NCBI GenBank assembly: GCA_964557975.1
Contig: CAZLCG010000041.1
Coordinates: 1 to 13,604, forward strand
Source of the DNA: Fimenecus sp964557975
GTDB lineage: Bacteria > Bacillota > Clostridia > Oscillospirales > Acutalibacteraceae
Direction of reading: 5' to 3'
Length of the DNA: 13,604 nt
The position numbers were made by a program, and so were the translations under genes. Below are positions 1 through 6,798 of this stretch, one piece after another. Position 1 is the stretch's first letter. Each line of letters opens with the position of its first letter. The notes beneath the pieces are model-generated. The model did no database searches. It saw only the letters and a list, made by a program, of their open reading frames with translations, and was not told the DNA's origin.

Positions 1-84
1 TCTCCATTCGTCACTTATTTTTTTCTTTTTGTAACACATCTATTGTAAACCTACATTCGGGGAAGTTTTTGCTTAAAAATAGTA

Positions 85-114
85 TTGTACAAACACCACA
101 TTATGTGGTATAAT
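85..114 (+). promoter_or_regulatory. Predicted sigma-A promoter of the rlmB operon
   Basis: A -35-like TTGTAC (85-90) is followed after 18 bases by TATAAT (109-114), preceded by TG at 106-107, which makes an extended -10. Transcription would start near 121, leaving a leader of about 50 bases. The leader is AT-rich and contains other TATAAT-like strings, so the exact start is uncertain. A perfect inverted repeat lies in the spacer. Confidence 0.65.
95..109. promoter_or_regulatory. Palindrome in promoter spacer, candidate operator
   Basis: The perfect inverted repeat ACCACA-TTA-TGTGGT fills the spacer of the rlmB promoter and touches the first base of the -10 box. A protein bound here would block RNA polymerase. 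No regulator is encoded next to it, and the site could be chance or a weak hairpin, so the operator role is inference. Confidence 0.35.
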
Positions 115-171
115 CATTTATTATAATATAATAAGTATAGTAATATCCTAATTTCTTTTACGGGGAAATTT

Positions 172-918
172 ATGAATTATAACGAGAAAAAAAGCAGGGA
201 TCTGTTAATAGGCAAAAACGCAATTTTCGAGGCGATAAATTCGGGACGTGAAATCGACTCGCTGTTCATTGTTAAAAACACGGATAATCCCGCGCTCAGA
301 AGACTTGCGTCGATCGCTGCGGAAAACGGCGCGGTTGTCAAAGAGACAGACCCGAAAAAGCTCGATTATATGTGCGGCGGCGCTAACCATCAGGGCGCGG
401 CGGCGTATGTCGCGGCACACGAATATTCGAGCGTTGAAGAAATATTTGCTTACGCAAAAGAGAAAAACGAGCCTGCGTTTATCGTTGTCTGCGATGAAAT
501 TGAGGATCCGCATAACCTCGGCGCTATCATCAGAACTGCGGAGTGCGCGGGGGTTCACGGTATTATAATCCCGAAAAGGCGGAGCGCTTCGCTTAATTTC
601 ACAGTCGGTAAAACCTCTGCGGGCGCGCTTGAATATATGAGGGTGGCGAGAGTTGCAAACCTCGCTTCGTGTATAGACACGCTTAAAGAAAAGGGCTGTT
701 GGATTTACGGCGCCGATATGGACGGAACGGATTATAAAAAAGCGGATTTATCAGGCGCGGCGGCTCTTGTAATCGGTTCGGAGGGGCAGGGCTTGGGCAG
801 GCTTGTAAAACAGAAATGCGACTGTATTCTTTCGCTTCCGATGAAGGGGCATATTAACTCGCTTAACGCGTCGGTTGCGGCGGGGATCTTAATATACGAG
901 TTCTCAGGCAAAAGATAA
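172..918 (+). CDS. rlmB: 23S rRNA (guanosine-2'-O)-methyltransferase RlmB, TrmH/SpoU family
   Basis: This 248-residue SPOUT-class methyltransferase uses S-adenosylmethionine to 2'-O-methylate G2251 in the peptidyl-transferase P-loop of 23S rRNA. The N-terminal part (about 12-85) matches the small RNA-binding domain that begins with the usual 'GKNAIFEAI' pattern. The catalytic domain follows with all three SpoU motifs: motif 1 'DPHNLGAIIRTAE' (112-124, with N115 and R121), motif 2 'IGSEGQGL' (201-208) and motif 3 'SLNASVAAGILIYE' (230-243). The length is normal for the family. The ATG has a GGGGA ribosome site 6-7 bases upstream. It is first in an apparent operon, 27 bases before the next gene. 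A paralogous tRNA or rRNA target is possible in principle, but the N-terminal domain favours RlmB. Confidence 0.93.
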   Translation: MNYNEKKSRDLLIGKNAIFEAINSGREIDSLFIVKNTDNPALRRLASIAAENGAVVKETDPKKLDYMCGGANHQGAAAYVAAHEYSSVEEIFAYAKEKNEPAFIVVCDEIEDPHNLGAIIRTAECAGVHGIIIPKRRSASLNFTVGKTSAGALEYMRVARVANLASCIDTLKEKGCWIYGADMDGTDYKKADLSGAAALVIGSEGQGLGRLVKQKCDCILSLPMKGHINSLNASVAAGILIYEFSGKR

Positions 919-945
919 AATAAATACTCTTAACGGGGTGGGAAA

Positions 946-3900
946 ATGGCGTATAAGGATTTTATGAAAGACTTATCCATTGATGAAATATTGGATGAGG
1001 TTAGAACGATGAACGGAAAAAACACAGACGGTCAAAAAATGTGGTCGCTTGATGAAATTGACGCGCTTTTATCCGACAACGGGAACGGCGGCATTGAGCC
1101 CGAAAAAGAGAGTGCAAAAACGCAAACGGGAACCGAAGCGCAGAGTTCTTCGGAGGAGTCTCTGCCCGAGGAAAAAGAAAACGGGGAAAATTATACTGAA
1201 ACGCGTCCCACCGAAAAATCAAAAGAGGATTTTGATGAGGTAGTTAAGAGCATTATCGACGAAAACAAGCCGAATACCGCGGAAACGGTGAATATTTCAG
1301 ACGGGCGTAAGGCTTCGGGCGGACTCGGGCTTATTGAATTTGCCAGAACAAAGGGAGTTATTGAGAAAAGCGGGGCTGAAGTTTCCGAGGAAATCGGTAC
1401 GGATACATATGAAGGAGCTGAACCTCCCGAGGATAAACCGCAGGAGATAGAACCTTTAATTTCTTCTTCCGAAGCCGGCGAAGGCCCTGAAAGCGAAGAA
1501 TCCGACGGTGCTCGTGAGGCGGGAGAATCGGAAAAGGAGGAAATCCCCGGGCAAATCAGCATTGAAAAGACAAGAGTTTTTAACGAGGTTGAAGCAAGAG
1601 CCGTAAGGGACGAGAATATAAGCCACAATATAGGAAAAAAGATAATAAAAACGGGCGAAATACCCAACAGCAGGGGTATGGAAACAGATCCTTACAGGGA
1701 GCGTTTTCTGAATAAGCCTCGTCTTGATATAGAAAAAACTCAGGAGCATAGAGAGCTTCTTTCAAAAAGACCGCCCAAGACCTTTGAAAGGCACGGCGTG
1801 GTTGTAAAAAGACCTGCCGATGAGAAGACGGGCGAGGACGGCTTATCGCCCGTTCCCCATATTATTGACGCGGCGGATGAATACGACGCCCAGCAGAGGC
1901 TGGAGACGGAAACCCAAAACGGAGCGCTTAAAAGCAAGGCTGTTTTGAACGCGGAGGAACAGCTTGACAACCAAATAATCCTCGACGGCTTTTCGGCTGA
2001 AGACGAGGTTGAAAAAGTCGACGAATATGAGGAGGAGGAAAAGCTCCTTAAGGCAAGGCGCGACAAGGCGAGCAAATTCCGCTTGTTCCCCAATCTTGAA
2101 AATACTTTTGAGGAAGACGAAAGCGAAAAAGAAGCCGAAGACGACGGTGAGGATTACGCCGACGATGAAGAATACGGCGTCGAGGTTGATGAGGACGCCG
2201 GCGGCGCCGACGCTTCGGAAGAAAAAAGAAAACCCGAAAAGCGTGAAGAGGTTCGTGTGGAAAGGGAATTTTTCGGACCTAAGGACTCTAAGGCGGTATA
2301 TGAAATTTTTGTCGGCAAGCTGAAAAAATGCAGGGCAAAATCAGTCGTTTCGGCGGTTATTCTCGGTATTCTGCTGCTTTCATCGGTAATAGCCTCCGAT
2401 TTCGGAAGCTTCGCGCTTTTTGCGGACAGCCCCGCCGTCTATTCGGCTGTCAACATTTTGCTTTTGCTTGTTTGCGCGTCAATTAACTTTAACGCCGTAA
2501 AGGAAAGCTTCGCACGCATAAAAAAGAAAAAAGCGGATTGCACAGTTGCGGTTACAGCCTCTCTCGCTGTCGGGCTTTTGCAGAGCGTCGTATCGCTCGG
2601 CTACGGCGATTTGGTTTTAAGCGGAACGCATATTTACGCCGCTGTCGCCGTGTTTGAGGTTTTGCTTATAAATATATCCGAGCTTATTAAAACCGAAAAC
2701 GATATAAATAATTTCATTCTGCTTAATAAGGAGCACGGAAAATTTTATGCCGTTAAAGCGGTTGAGGATGAGGAAGCCGCTTTTGAAATCGGCAGGGGGC
2801 TTATGATAAAGGACCCCGATATACGCTACGGCGCAAAAGTCCCGTTTCCGTATAAATTTGTGGAAATGTCAAAAACCGCAGACCCGACGGCGGATATGTT
2901 CAAGCTTGTTATGCCCGTCGCCGCAATTGCCGCGGTATTCACGGGTATTGTTTCGGGGATAGTAAATAAAAATCTTCTTGCGGCGGCTTCGTCGCTTGCG
3001 GGCGTATTCTTAATGGCAATGCCTTCCGCATATGTTGTTTCGGCGTATTATCAGCTTTTAAAGACGAACAAAAAGCTGAACGCACAGGGCGGTATGGTAT
3101 CGGGCTACGAGGCGGTTGACAATGCGCTTGCGGCAAATGCCGTTGTGCTTGATTCCTCTGATCTGTTCAGAAGCGAAGGCGCTGATTTTTACGGCATTAA
3201 GCTGTTCAATTCAATGCGTATCGACGAGGCTATTCTATACACGGCGGCGGTTGTAATCGAATCAAACGGCGCGCTGAGCGACGTATTTGACGGTATTATT
3301 ATGTCAAAGCGTGAAATACTGCCTGCCGTTGAATCGCTTGCGTATGAGGAAAGGCTCGGCTGTTCGGGCTGGATATATAATTACAGGGTGCTTGTCGGTA
3401 ACCGAGATCTTCTCATCAAGCACAATGTTAAGGTTCAGTCTGAGGAAGACGAAAGCGTATTTACAAGGAACGGCAGAAGGGTCGTTTACCTTGCGGTCGA
3501 GGGCAAGGTCGCCGCTATGTTTGTCGTCGGCTATAAAGCAAACGAGACAACTGCGGATTATTTACAAAGGCTTGAAAGAGCAGGAGTCAGCATCCTTGTC
3601 AGAACAACGGACGCAAATGTTTCCGAGGAAATGGTTGAGCAGTATTTTGATCTTCCGCATAACTTTATTAAGGTCATAAGCCCCGTAGCGGGGGTTATGT
3701 TTAAAAAGCTCCGTGAAGAGGAAGCCGAAAACGAGCCATGCAGATTGCTTTATAACGGAGAGATAAACGCTTTCCTGCGTTCGTTTACAGCGGCGTTTGT
3801 ACTTAACGACCGAGAACGGCTGGGGCTTATTCTTCAATATATCGGAATAGGCATCGGAGTCCTTGTCATGGCTTTGCTTTCGTTTTTGTCGGGGCTTACG

Positions 3901-3984
3901 CAGGCGGGCGTTTTAAGGGTGCTTTTGTTTCAGGCGCTCTGGTCGCTGCTTGTTATTTTCATACCGAGAATTAAAAAGATTTAA
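946..3984 (+). CDS. Large membrane protein resembling a catalytically dead P1B-type ATPase with a long acidic N-terminus
   Basis: I do not know a named family for this 1012-residue protein. Residues 1-450 are charged and low in complexity, with a very acidic run at about 389-425 and two similar short motifs near the start (SIDEI at 11-15, SLDEI at 34-38). Hydrophobic segments lie at about 466-484, 500-518, 532-550, 562-581, 653-672, 677-700, 959-981 and 988-1008. That is the 8-helix plan of P1B ATPases, with a short cytosolic piece after helix 4 and a large one after helix 6. The large piece aligns by eye to the P and N domains: D736 begins DSSDL where DKTGT is expected; GNRDLL (818-823) fits the usual N-domain GNR motif; TTD (887-889) stands for TGD; NGEIN (937-941) stands for GDGxND; MPS (692-694) replaces CPC. 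The actuator region is only about 70 residues and lacks TGES. Catalysis is therefore unlikely; a binding or scaffold role is inference. The ATG follows a GGGTGGG ribosome site, 20 bases separate it from the next gene. Confidence 0.85.
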   Translation: MAYKDFMKDLSIDEILDEVRTMNGKNTDGQKMWSLDEIDALLSDNGNGGIEPEKESAKTQTGTEAQSSSEESLPEEKENGENYTETRPTEKSKEDFDEVVKSIIDENKPNTAETVNISDGRKASGGLGLIEFARTKGVIEKSGAEVSEEIGTDTYEGAEPPEDKPQEIEPLISSSEAGEGPESEESDGAREAGESEKEEIPGQISIEKTRVFNEVEARAVRDENISHNIGKKIIKTGEIPNSRGMETDPYRERFLNKPRLDIEKTQEHRELLSKRPPKTFERHGVVVKRPADEKTGEDGLSPVPHIIDAADEYDAQQRLETETQNGALKSKAVLNAEEQLDNQIILDGFSAEDEVEKVDEYEEEEKLLKARRDKASKFRLFPNLENTFEEDESEKEAEDDGEDYADDEEYGVEVDEDAGGADASEEKRKPEKREEVRVEREFFGPKDSKAVYEIFVGKLKKCRAKSVVSAVILGILLLSSVIASDFGSFALFADSPAVYSAVNILLLLVCASINFNAVKESFARIKKKKADCTVAVTASLAVGLLQSVVSLGYGDLVLSGTHIYAAVAVFEVLLINISELIKTENDINNFILLNKEHGKFYAVKAVEDEEAAFEIGRGLMIKDPDIRYGAKVPFPYKFVEMSKTADPTADMFKLVMPVAAIAAVFTGIVSGIVNKNLLAAASSLAGVFLMAMPSAYVVSAYYQLLKTNKKLNAQGGMVSGYEAVDNALAANAVVLDSSDLFRSEGADFYGIKLFNSMRIDEAILYTAAVVIESNGALSDVFDGIIMSKREILPAVESLAYEERLGCSGWIYNYRVLVGNRDLLIKHNVKVQSEEDESVFTRNGRRVVYLAVEGKVAAMFVVGYKANETTADYLQRLERAGVSILVRTTDANVSEEMVEQYFDLPHNFIKVISPVAGVMFKKLREEEAENEPCRLLYNGEINAFLRSFTAAFVLNDRERLGLILQYIGIGIGVLVMALLSFLSGLTQAGVLRVLLFQALWSLLVIFIPRIKKI

Positions 3985-4004
3985 GCCAAAGGGAGGCTTT
4001 TTAT

Positions 4005-4721
4005 ATGGAGTGGATTAAGGAAGCCGCAGCTTGGATATGGGCTGTTGATTCGGTTCGCTATACGCTTATTGCAATCGTCCGTTTGGGGCTTTCCGCCGTT
4101 TTGGGAGGGCTTATCGGCTTTGAACGCGAGCATTCGCACCGCCCTGCGGGTTTCCGTACGCATATTTTGGTGGCTGTAGGTTCGGCGCTTGTTATGCTGA
4201 CCGCCGTTTATATGACAGACAAGTTCCCCGATAATATTGATATTTCAAGAATGCCCGCGCAGGTTGTCAGCGGAATAGGCTTTCTCGGCGCGGGAACAAT
4301 TCTTCGCGAGGGCTTTTCGGTTAAGGGCTTAACCACCGCGGCGAGCCTTTGGGCGGTGTCCTGCATAGGCTTAGCTGTCGGTTCGGGCTTTTATGCGGGC
4401 GCGTTCGTCGGAACGGTTGTAATTTATATCACGCTGAATGCTTTAAAGAAGGTTATTGTACGCGGCAAGGCAGGCAAGGCGTTGTATATCGAGGTCAAAA
4501 ATCTTGCGCAGCAGGTTCCTGAGATTTCAAAGATTTTAAAACGCGCGGGAGCGGTTGTTCATTCAATGGAAATTATTGACGACGGCGAGTCAAAGCTTAA
4601 AAGGAAAAAGGAAACGGCTACCGTCAAAGCGCTGATTTTTCCGAAGGATGACGAGTCGCTGAACCTGATTATATCGACGCTTCGTATGGATGAAAACATT
4701 ATTGACGTTTATGTTGACTGA
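4005..4721 (+). CDS. MgtC/SapB family membrane protein with C-terminal ACT-like domain
   Basis: This 238-residue protein shows the MgtC/SapB signature throughout: 'LIGFEREHSHRPAGFRTH' (36-53), 'QVVSGIGFLGAGTI' (86-99) and 'GLTTAASLWAVSCIG' (108-122). Four or five membrane helices span about 19-150. A soluble tail from about 158 resembles the ACT-like C-terminal domain of longer family members. Proteins of this family are linked to growth in low magnesium and, in pathogens, to survival in macrophages and control of the F-ATPase; many bacterial homologues have no proven function. The ATG has a strong GGGAGG site (3991-3996) 8 bases upstream. It is last in the rlmB operon, directly behind the P-type-ATPase-like gene, which recalls the pairing of mgtC with the P-type ATPase gene mgtB in Salmonella. 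The family call is firm; the transported or sensed ion is not known. Confidence 0.92.
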   Translation: MEWIKEAAAWIWAVDSVRYTLIAIVRLGLSAVLGGLIGFEREHSHRPAGFRTHILVAVGSALVMLTAVYMTDKFPDNIDISRMPAQVVSGIGFLGAGTILREGFSVKGLTTAASLWAVSCIGLAVGSGFYAGAFVGTVVIYITLNALKKVIVRGKAGKALYIEVKNLAQQVPEISKILKRAGAVVHSMEIIDDGESKLKRKKETATVKALIFPKDDESLNLIISTLRMDENIIDVYVD

Positions 4722-4735
4722 CGGGAAATATGTAA

Positions 4736-4924
4736 AGAATAGTTTTAATACTTACGAAAGCGGTATCGTATATTGATATTTACAATTCACAAACAGAAAA
4801 CGATTATGCCGAATGGGCGTTGAGGAAATCGGTACAGGTGAGATTGATGCTTTTCACAATTATTGCCGTGGGGTTGTTCGTTTTCAAAGATCCCGACTAT
4901 ACACGGGTTAAGGCTTATGAATAA
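4736..4924 (+). other. Short open frame without a usable start, possible gene remnant
   Basis: An open frame runs from after a stop at 4733-4735 to TAA at 4922-4924. Its end would encode a plausible single membrane helix ('LMLFTIIAVGLFVF') followed by a short polar tail. No ATG with a ribosome site opens it; the nearest in-frame starts are TTG at 4820 and an internal ATG without a visible ribosome site. It lies between mgtC and the terminator. It could be a decayed gene 3' end, a small protein with an unusual start, or chance. I favour a remnant or chance. Confidence 0.2.
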
Positions 4925-4958
4925 TAAGCGCATAACGGGACGCGCGTGGAAATTCAAG

Positions 4959-4994
4959 AGGGACTGTTCGTTTCCGGCAGTCCCTTTCTCTTTT
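4959..4994 (+). terminator. Rho-independent terminator of the rlmB operon
   Basis: AGGGACTG (4959-4966) pairs with CAGTCCCT (4978-4985) around an 11-base loop, followed by a T-rich run TTCTCTTTT. It is the first strong terminator after mgtC on this strand. Confidence 0.75.
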
Positions 4995-5088
4995 GGTGAA
5001 ACTTGAAATACATAAAACGCTTTGCGAAGCGAAACTGTCGTGCCTTTTTTCGAGGAGGGGCAGCGTCATATGAGCGGAGCTCTGACTT

Positions 5089-5128
5089 TAAAAAAAGTCG
5101 GAGCAAGCTTTATATTGCTTGCTCCGAC
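5089..5128 (-). terminator. Rho-independent terminator of the tRNA-Ala gene
   Basis: A perfect 12-bp stem, GTCGGAGCAAGC (5097-5108) with its complement at 5117-5128, has an 8-base loop. Read on the - strand it is followed by seven T (5090-5096). It begins 1 base after the encoded CCA end of the tRNA. Confidence 0.92.
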
Positions 5129-5129
5129 G

Positions 5130-5205
5130 TGGTGGACCCGAAGAGGATCGAACTCTCGACCTTACGGATGCGAACCGTACGCTCTCCCAGCTGAGCTACG
5201 GGCCC
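5130..5205 (-). tRNA. tRNA-Ala (anticodon CGC)
   Basis: The 76-base - strand sequence folds into a full cloverleaf: 7-bp acceptor stem, D arm GCTC/GAGC, anticodon stem TACGG/CCGTA with loop TTCGCAT, T arm GAGAG/CTCTT with loop TTCGATC, discriminator A and an encoded CCA (5130-5132). The anticodon CGC reads GCG, alanine. The acceptor stem contains a G3-U70 wobble pair, the main identity element for alanyl-tRNA synthetase, which independently supports alanine. It has its own promoter about 50 bases upstream and a terminator immediately downstream, so it is a single-gene unit. Confidence 0.97.
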
Positions 5206-5257
5206 AAAGTGTGAATTTAAGCTGTAAAACCGAAATAAGTTCTTCAGCGACTTTGAT

Positions 5258-5286
5258 ATTATATATCATAAAAATCAAATTGTCAA
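5258..5286 (-). promoter_or_regulatory. Consensus sigma-A promoter of the tRNA-Ala gene
   Basis: On the - strand TTGACA (5286-5281) and TATAAT (5263-5258) are both perfect and separated by exactly 17 bases. Transcription would start near 5251, giving a 5' leader of about 45 bases removed by RNase P. A full-consensus promoter fits a stable-RNA gene. Confidence 0.88.
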
Positions 5287-5386
5287 TTATCAGATTAAAT
5301 TTGTCAGAAAATATTATCAATATTATAGCGTATGCGCGGATATCTTGTCCGCCCGTCTGTCTTTTAACAAATTTAAAATTATGCGT

Positions 5387-5413
5387 AAAAAAGGCTCCCT
5401 TGTAAGCGGGAGC
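5387..5413 (-). terminator. Rho-independent terminator of the aminotransferase-aldolase operon
   Basis: GCTCCC (5394-5399) pairs with GGGAGC (5408-5413) around an 8-base loop, and on the - strand six T follow (5387-5392). It looks like a diverged copy of the CCTCCCTTGT hairpin repeat that here works as a terminator, about 90 bases past the aldolase stop. Confidence 0.7.
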
Positions 5414-5447
5414 TGTCAGCGTAATCTGACTGAGGGATTGCTCCTTT

Positions 5448-5476
5448 TCAGCCTCCCTTGTACAAAGGGAGGCTGA
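5448..5476. repeat. Interspersed palindromic repeat (CCTCCCTTGT hairpin)
   Basis: A perfect 12-bp inverted repeat, TCAGCCTCCCTT and its complement, flanks the loop GTACA. Related hairpins occur at 5394-5413, 11671-11697, 11769-11795 and, imperfectly, 13227-13250. The element sits at the 3' side of the aldolase gene. No T run follows it on either strand, so it is not itself a terminator. Confidence 0.8.
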
Positions 5477-5478
5477 AC

Positions 5479-5502
5479 GGCGGGGCGTCCCCGTTTAGGT
5501 TA
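5479..5502. repeat. Short GC-rich repeat overlapping the aldolase stop codon
   Basis: This 24-base segment, GGCGGGGCGTCC plus CCGTTTAGGTTA, matches 10676-10700 with only about two differences. A shorter piece, GCGTCCCCGTTTA, recurs at 8587-8599. On the - strand the element starts with TAACC, and its first TAA is the stop codon of the aldolase gene. Confidence 0.65.
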
Positions 5503-6723
5503 TTTCTTAGCCTGCTTTGAATACTTCTGAGTATAAATAAATCTCATAAGTCTTGTTTCAATGGGATTTATAGGCTTAGCGGTCCCGAAAAGGTCAGCGC
5601 CGACCTGAGTCATACAGCCCTTTTCCATAACCATTTCCACAGCTGTAGCGTCATATTCGCTGCCCGCTACGCAAAGCGCGCCGTTGTTGTCAAGCAAAAC
5701 CGCGTTTCTGCCCTTAAGGGCTCTCGTAACCTTTTTTGAAGATTTAAGCGTGCTTGAGGGATTATAAACAGCGTGTCTTACGGTAACGCCGACAAGCTGC
5801 GCGAAATCGTCAAGCAAGGGCTTCATAGTCTTGCCTTTTTTTGATATTGCCGTAACCGCAGGCGCAGTGTTATGAACAATATAATTAACATCCGAGCGTT
5901 TTTTGTAAACCGCCCTGTGAAGCTCTGCCGATTCGGGATAATCGTCACCCGCGACAAGCTCGCCCGTCTTAATGTCAATTCTTGTAATCTTACCGTCGCC
6001 GTCAACAGCGGTAATATTAAAGACACTGCCGTCCCTTTCGCTGTTGCAAGGCTCAAACCGAACCGCATTTGCCGCCTTGGAGTCGGCAAGCTTCTCACCG
6101 ATATAATCGGCGACAGCGTTAAAGCCTTCCGCAACCGTACCCGTAACCTCATTGTATTTTTTACGCAGACAATCCTCGCATACGGTTTCAAGCTCGGAAG
6201 CAACATTAAACGCCTCGGGATAGTCGGCGCCCATACACAGCGCGCCGTGGTGAGCCATAAGAACAGCCTTTGAATCGGAACGCTTTATCGCGGCAACGAC
6301 CCCCGCGCGGAGCTTGCCCGTTCCGGGAAGCCCGTACGACGCGAGAGGAACATTATTTCCGACAATTTTCGCGCTCTTCTCGGAAATACTGTTAATATCG
6401 AAGCCGAGCGCTCCTATGACGGAAGCCTGCATCTGGTGCGTGTGAATTACAAAATTAACCTCGGGGCGAAGCCTGTATGCCTCAGCGTGAATACCCTTTT
6501 CGCTTGAGGGCTTAACATCGCCGTCATACGAGAGGTCGGCGATATTTACAAGGACTATTTCGTCGGGAGTAAGCGTTTCGTAAGCTCTTCCCGAAGGAGT
6601 GATAACGAACTGCGTATCGGAAATACGGCAGGAGATGTTACCCCATGTTCTGACAATGATTCCGGCCTTGAGAAGCTCCTTGCCTGCTTTTATAACGAGT
6701 TCTTTTGCTTCTAAAATATCCAT
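5500..6723 (-). CDS. Tandem class II aldolase/adducin-domain protein
   Basis: The start chosen is the ATG at 6723, 6 bases after an AGAGGTG ribosome site; a GTG at 6732 lies within that site and would add three residues. The product is 407 residues, about twice the usual class II aldolase. The first half (1-195) is intact: WGN (27-29), SG after the first strands, SSE with E75, HTH (H94 and H96) and HHG with H159, matching the catalytic Glu and three zinc ligands of fuculose-1-phosphate aldolase. The second half (about 220-400) repeats the fold pattern but has HNT (284-286) for HTH and NNG (346-348) for the HHG, so it should not bind zinc. Such enzymes cleave or epimerise sugar phosphates or decarboxylate. 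It follows the aminotransferase gene by 75 bases and probably shares its transcript. The substrate is not predictable from sequence. Confidence 0.88.
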   Translation of the reverse strand: MDILEAKELVIKAGKELLKAGIIVRTWGNISCRISDTQFVITPSGRAYETLTPDEIVLVNIADLSYDGDVKPSSEKGIHAEAYRLRPEVNFVIHTHQMQASVIGALGFDINSISEKSAKIVGNNVPLASYGLPGTGKLRAGVVAAIKRSDSKAVLMAHHGALCMGADYPEAFNVASELETVCEDCLRKKYNEVTGTVAEGFNAVADYIGEKLADSKAANAVRFEPCNSERDGSVFNITAVDGDGKITRIDIKTGELVAGDDYPESAELHRAVYKKRSDVNYIVHNTAPAVTAISKKGKTMKPLLDDFAQLVGVTVRHAVYNPSSTLKSSKKVTRALKGRNAVLLDNNGALCVAGSEYDATAVEMVMEKGCMTQVGADLFGTAKPINPIETRLMRFIYTQKYSKQAKK

Positions 6724-6749
6724 TATATTCACCTCTTAATAATGCGAAA

Positions 6750-6777
6750 CGGGGCGGACGGTTTACCGCCCGCCCCG
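6750..6777 (-). promoter_or_regulatory. GC-rich intercistronic hairpin
   Basis: Between the two operon genes, CGGGGCGG (6750-6757) pairs with CCGCCCCG (6770-6777), continued past one A-C mismatch by CGG/CCG around the loop TTTA. On the - strand only three T follow, so full termination is unlikely. It ends about 14 bases before the aldolase ribosome site and may stabilise or attenuate the message; that role is inference. Confidence 0.55.
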
Positions 6778-6798
6778 AAAAACGTTAAGGAACTTTAA

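Noticed and set aside
1..84. Partial gene at the left edge
   Set aside because: All + strand frames stop early or give poor peptides, and the T-rich start is more like the tail of an upstream terminator. No gene is supported here.
5003..5405. Overlapping + strand frames of 63 and 127 residues
   Set aside because: They run antisense through the tRNA-Ala, its terminator and its promoter, and look like the familiar false ORF on tRNA genes. A GAGGAGG-like string and ATG at 5070 are not enough.
5448..5476. 12-bp hairpin considered as a terminator for the aldolase gene
   Set aside because: No T run follows on either strand; the hairpin at 5394-5413 with six T is the better terminator.
6724..6732. 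GTG start for the aldolase gene
   Set aside because: The GTG is part of the Shine-Dalgarno sequence for the ATG at 6723, which has ideal spacing.
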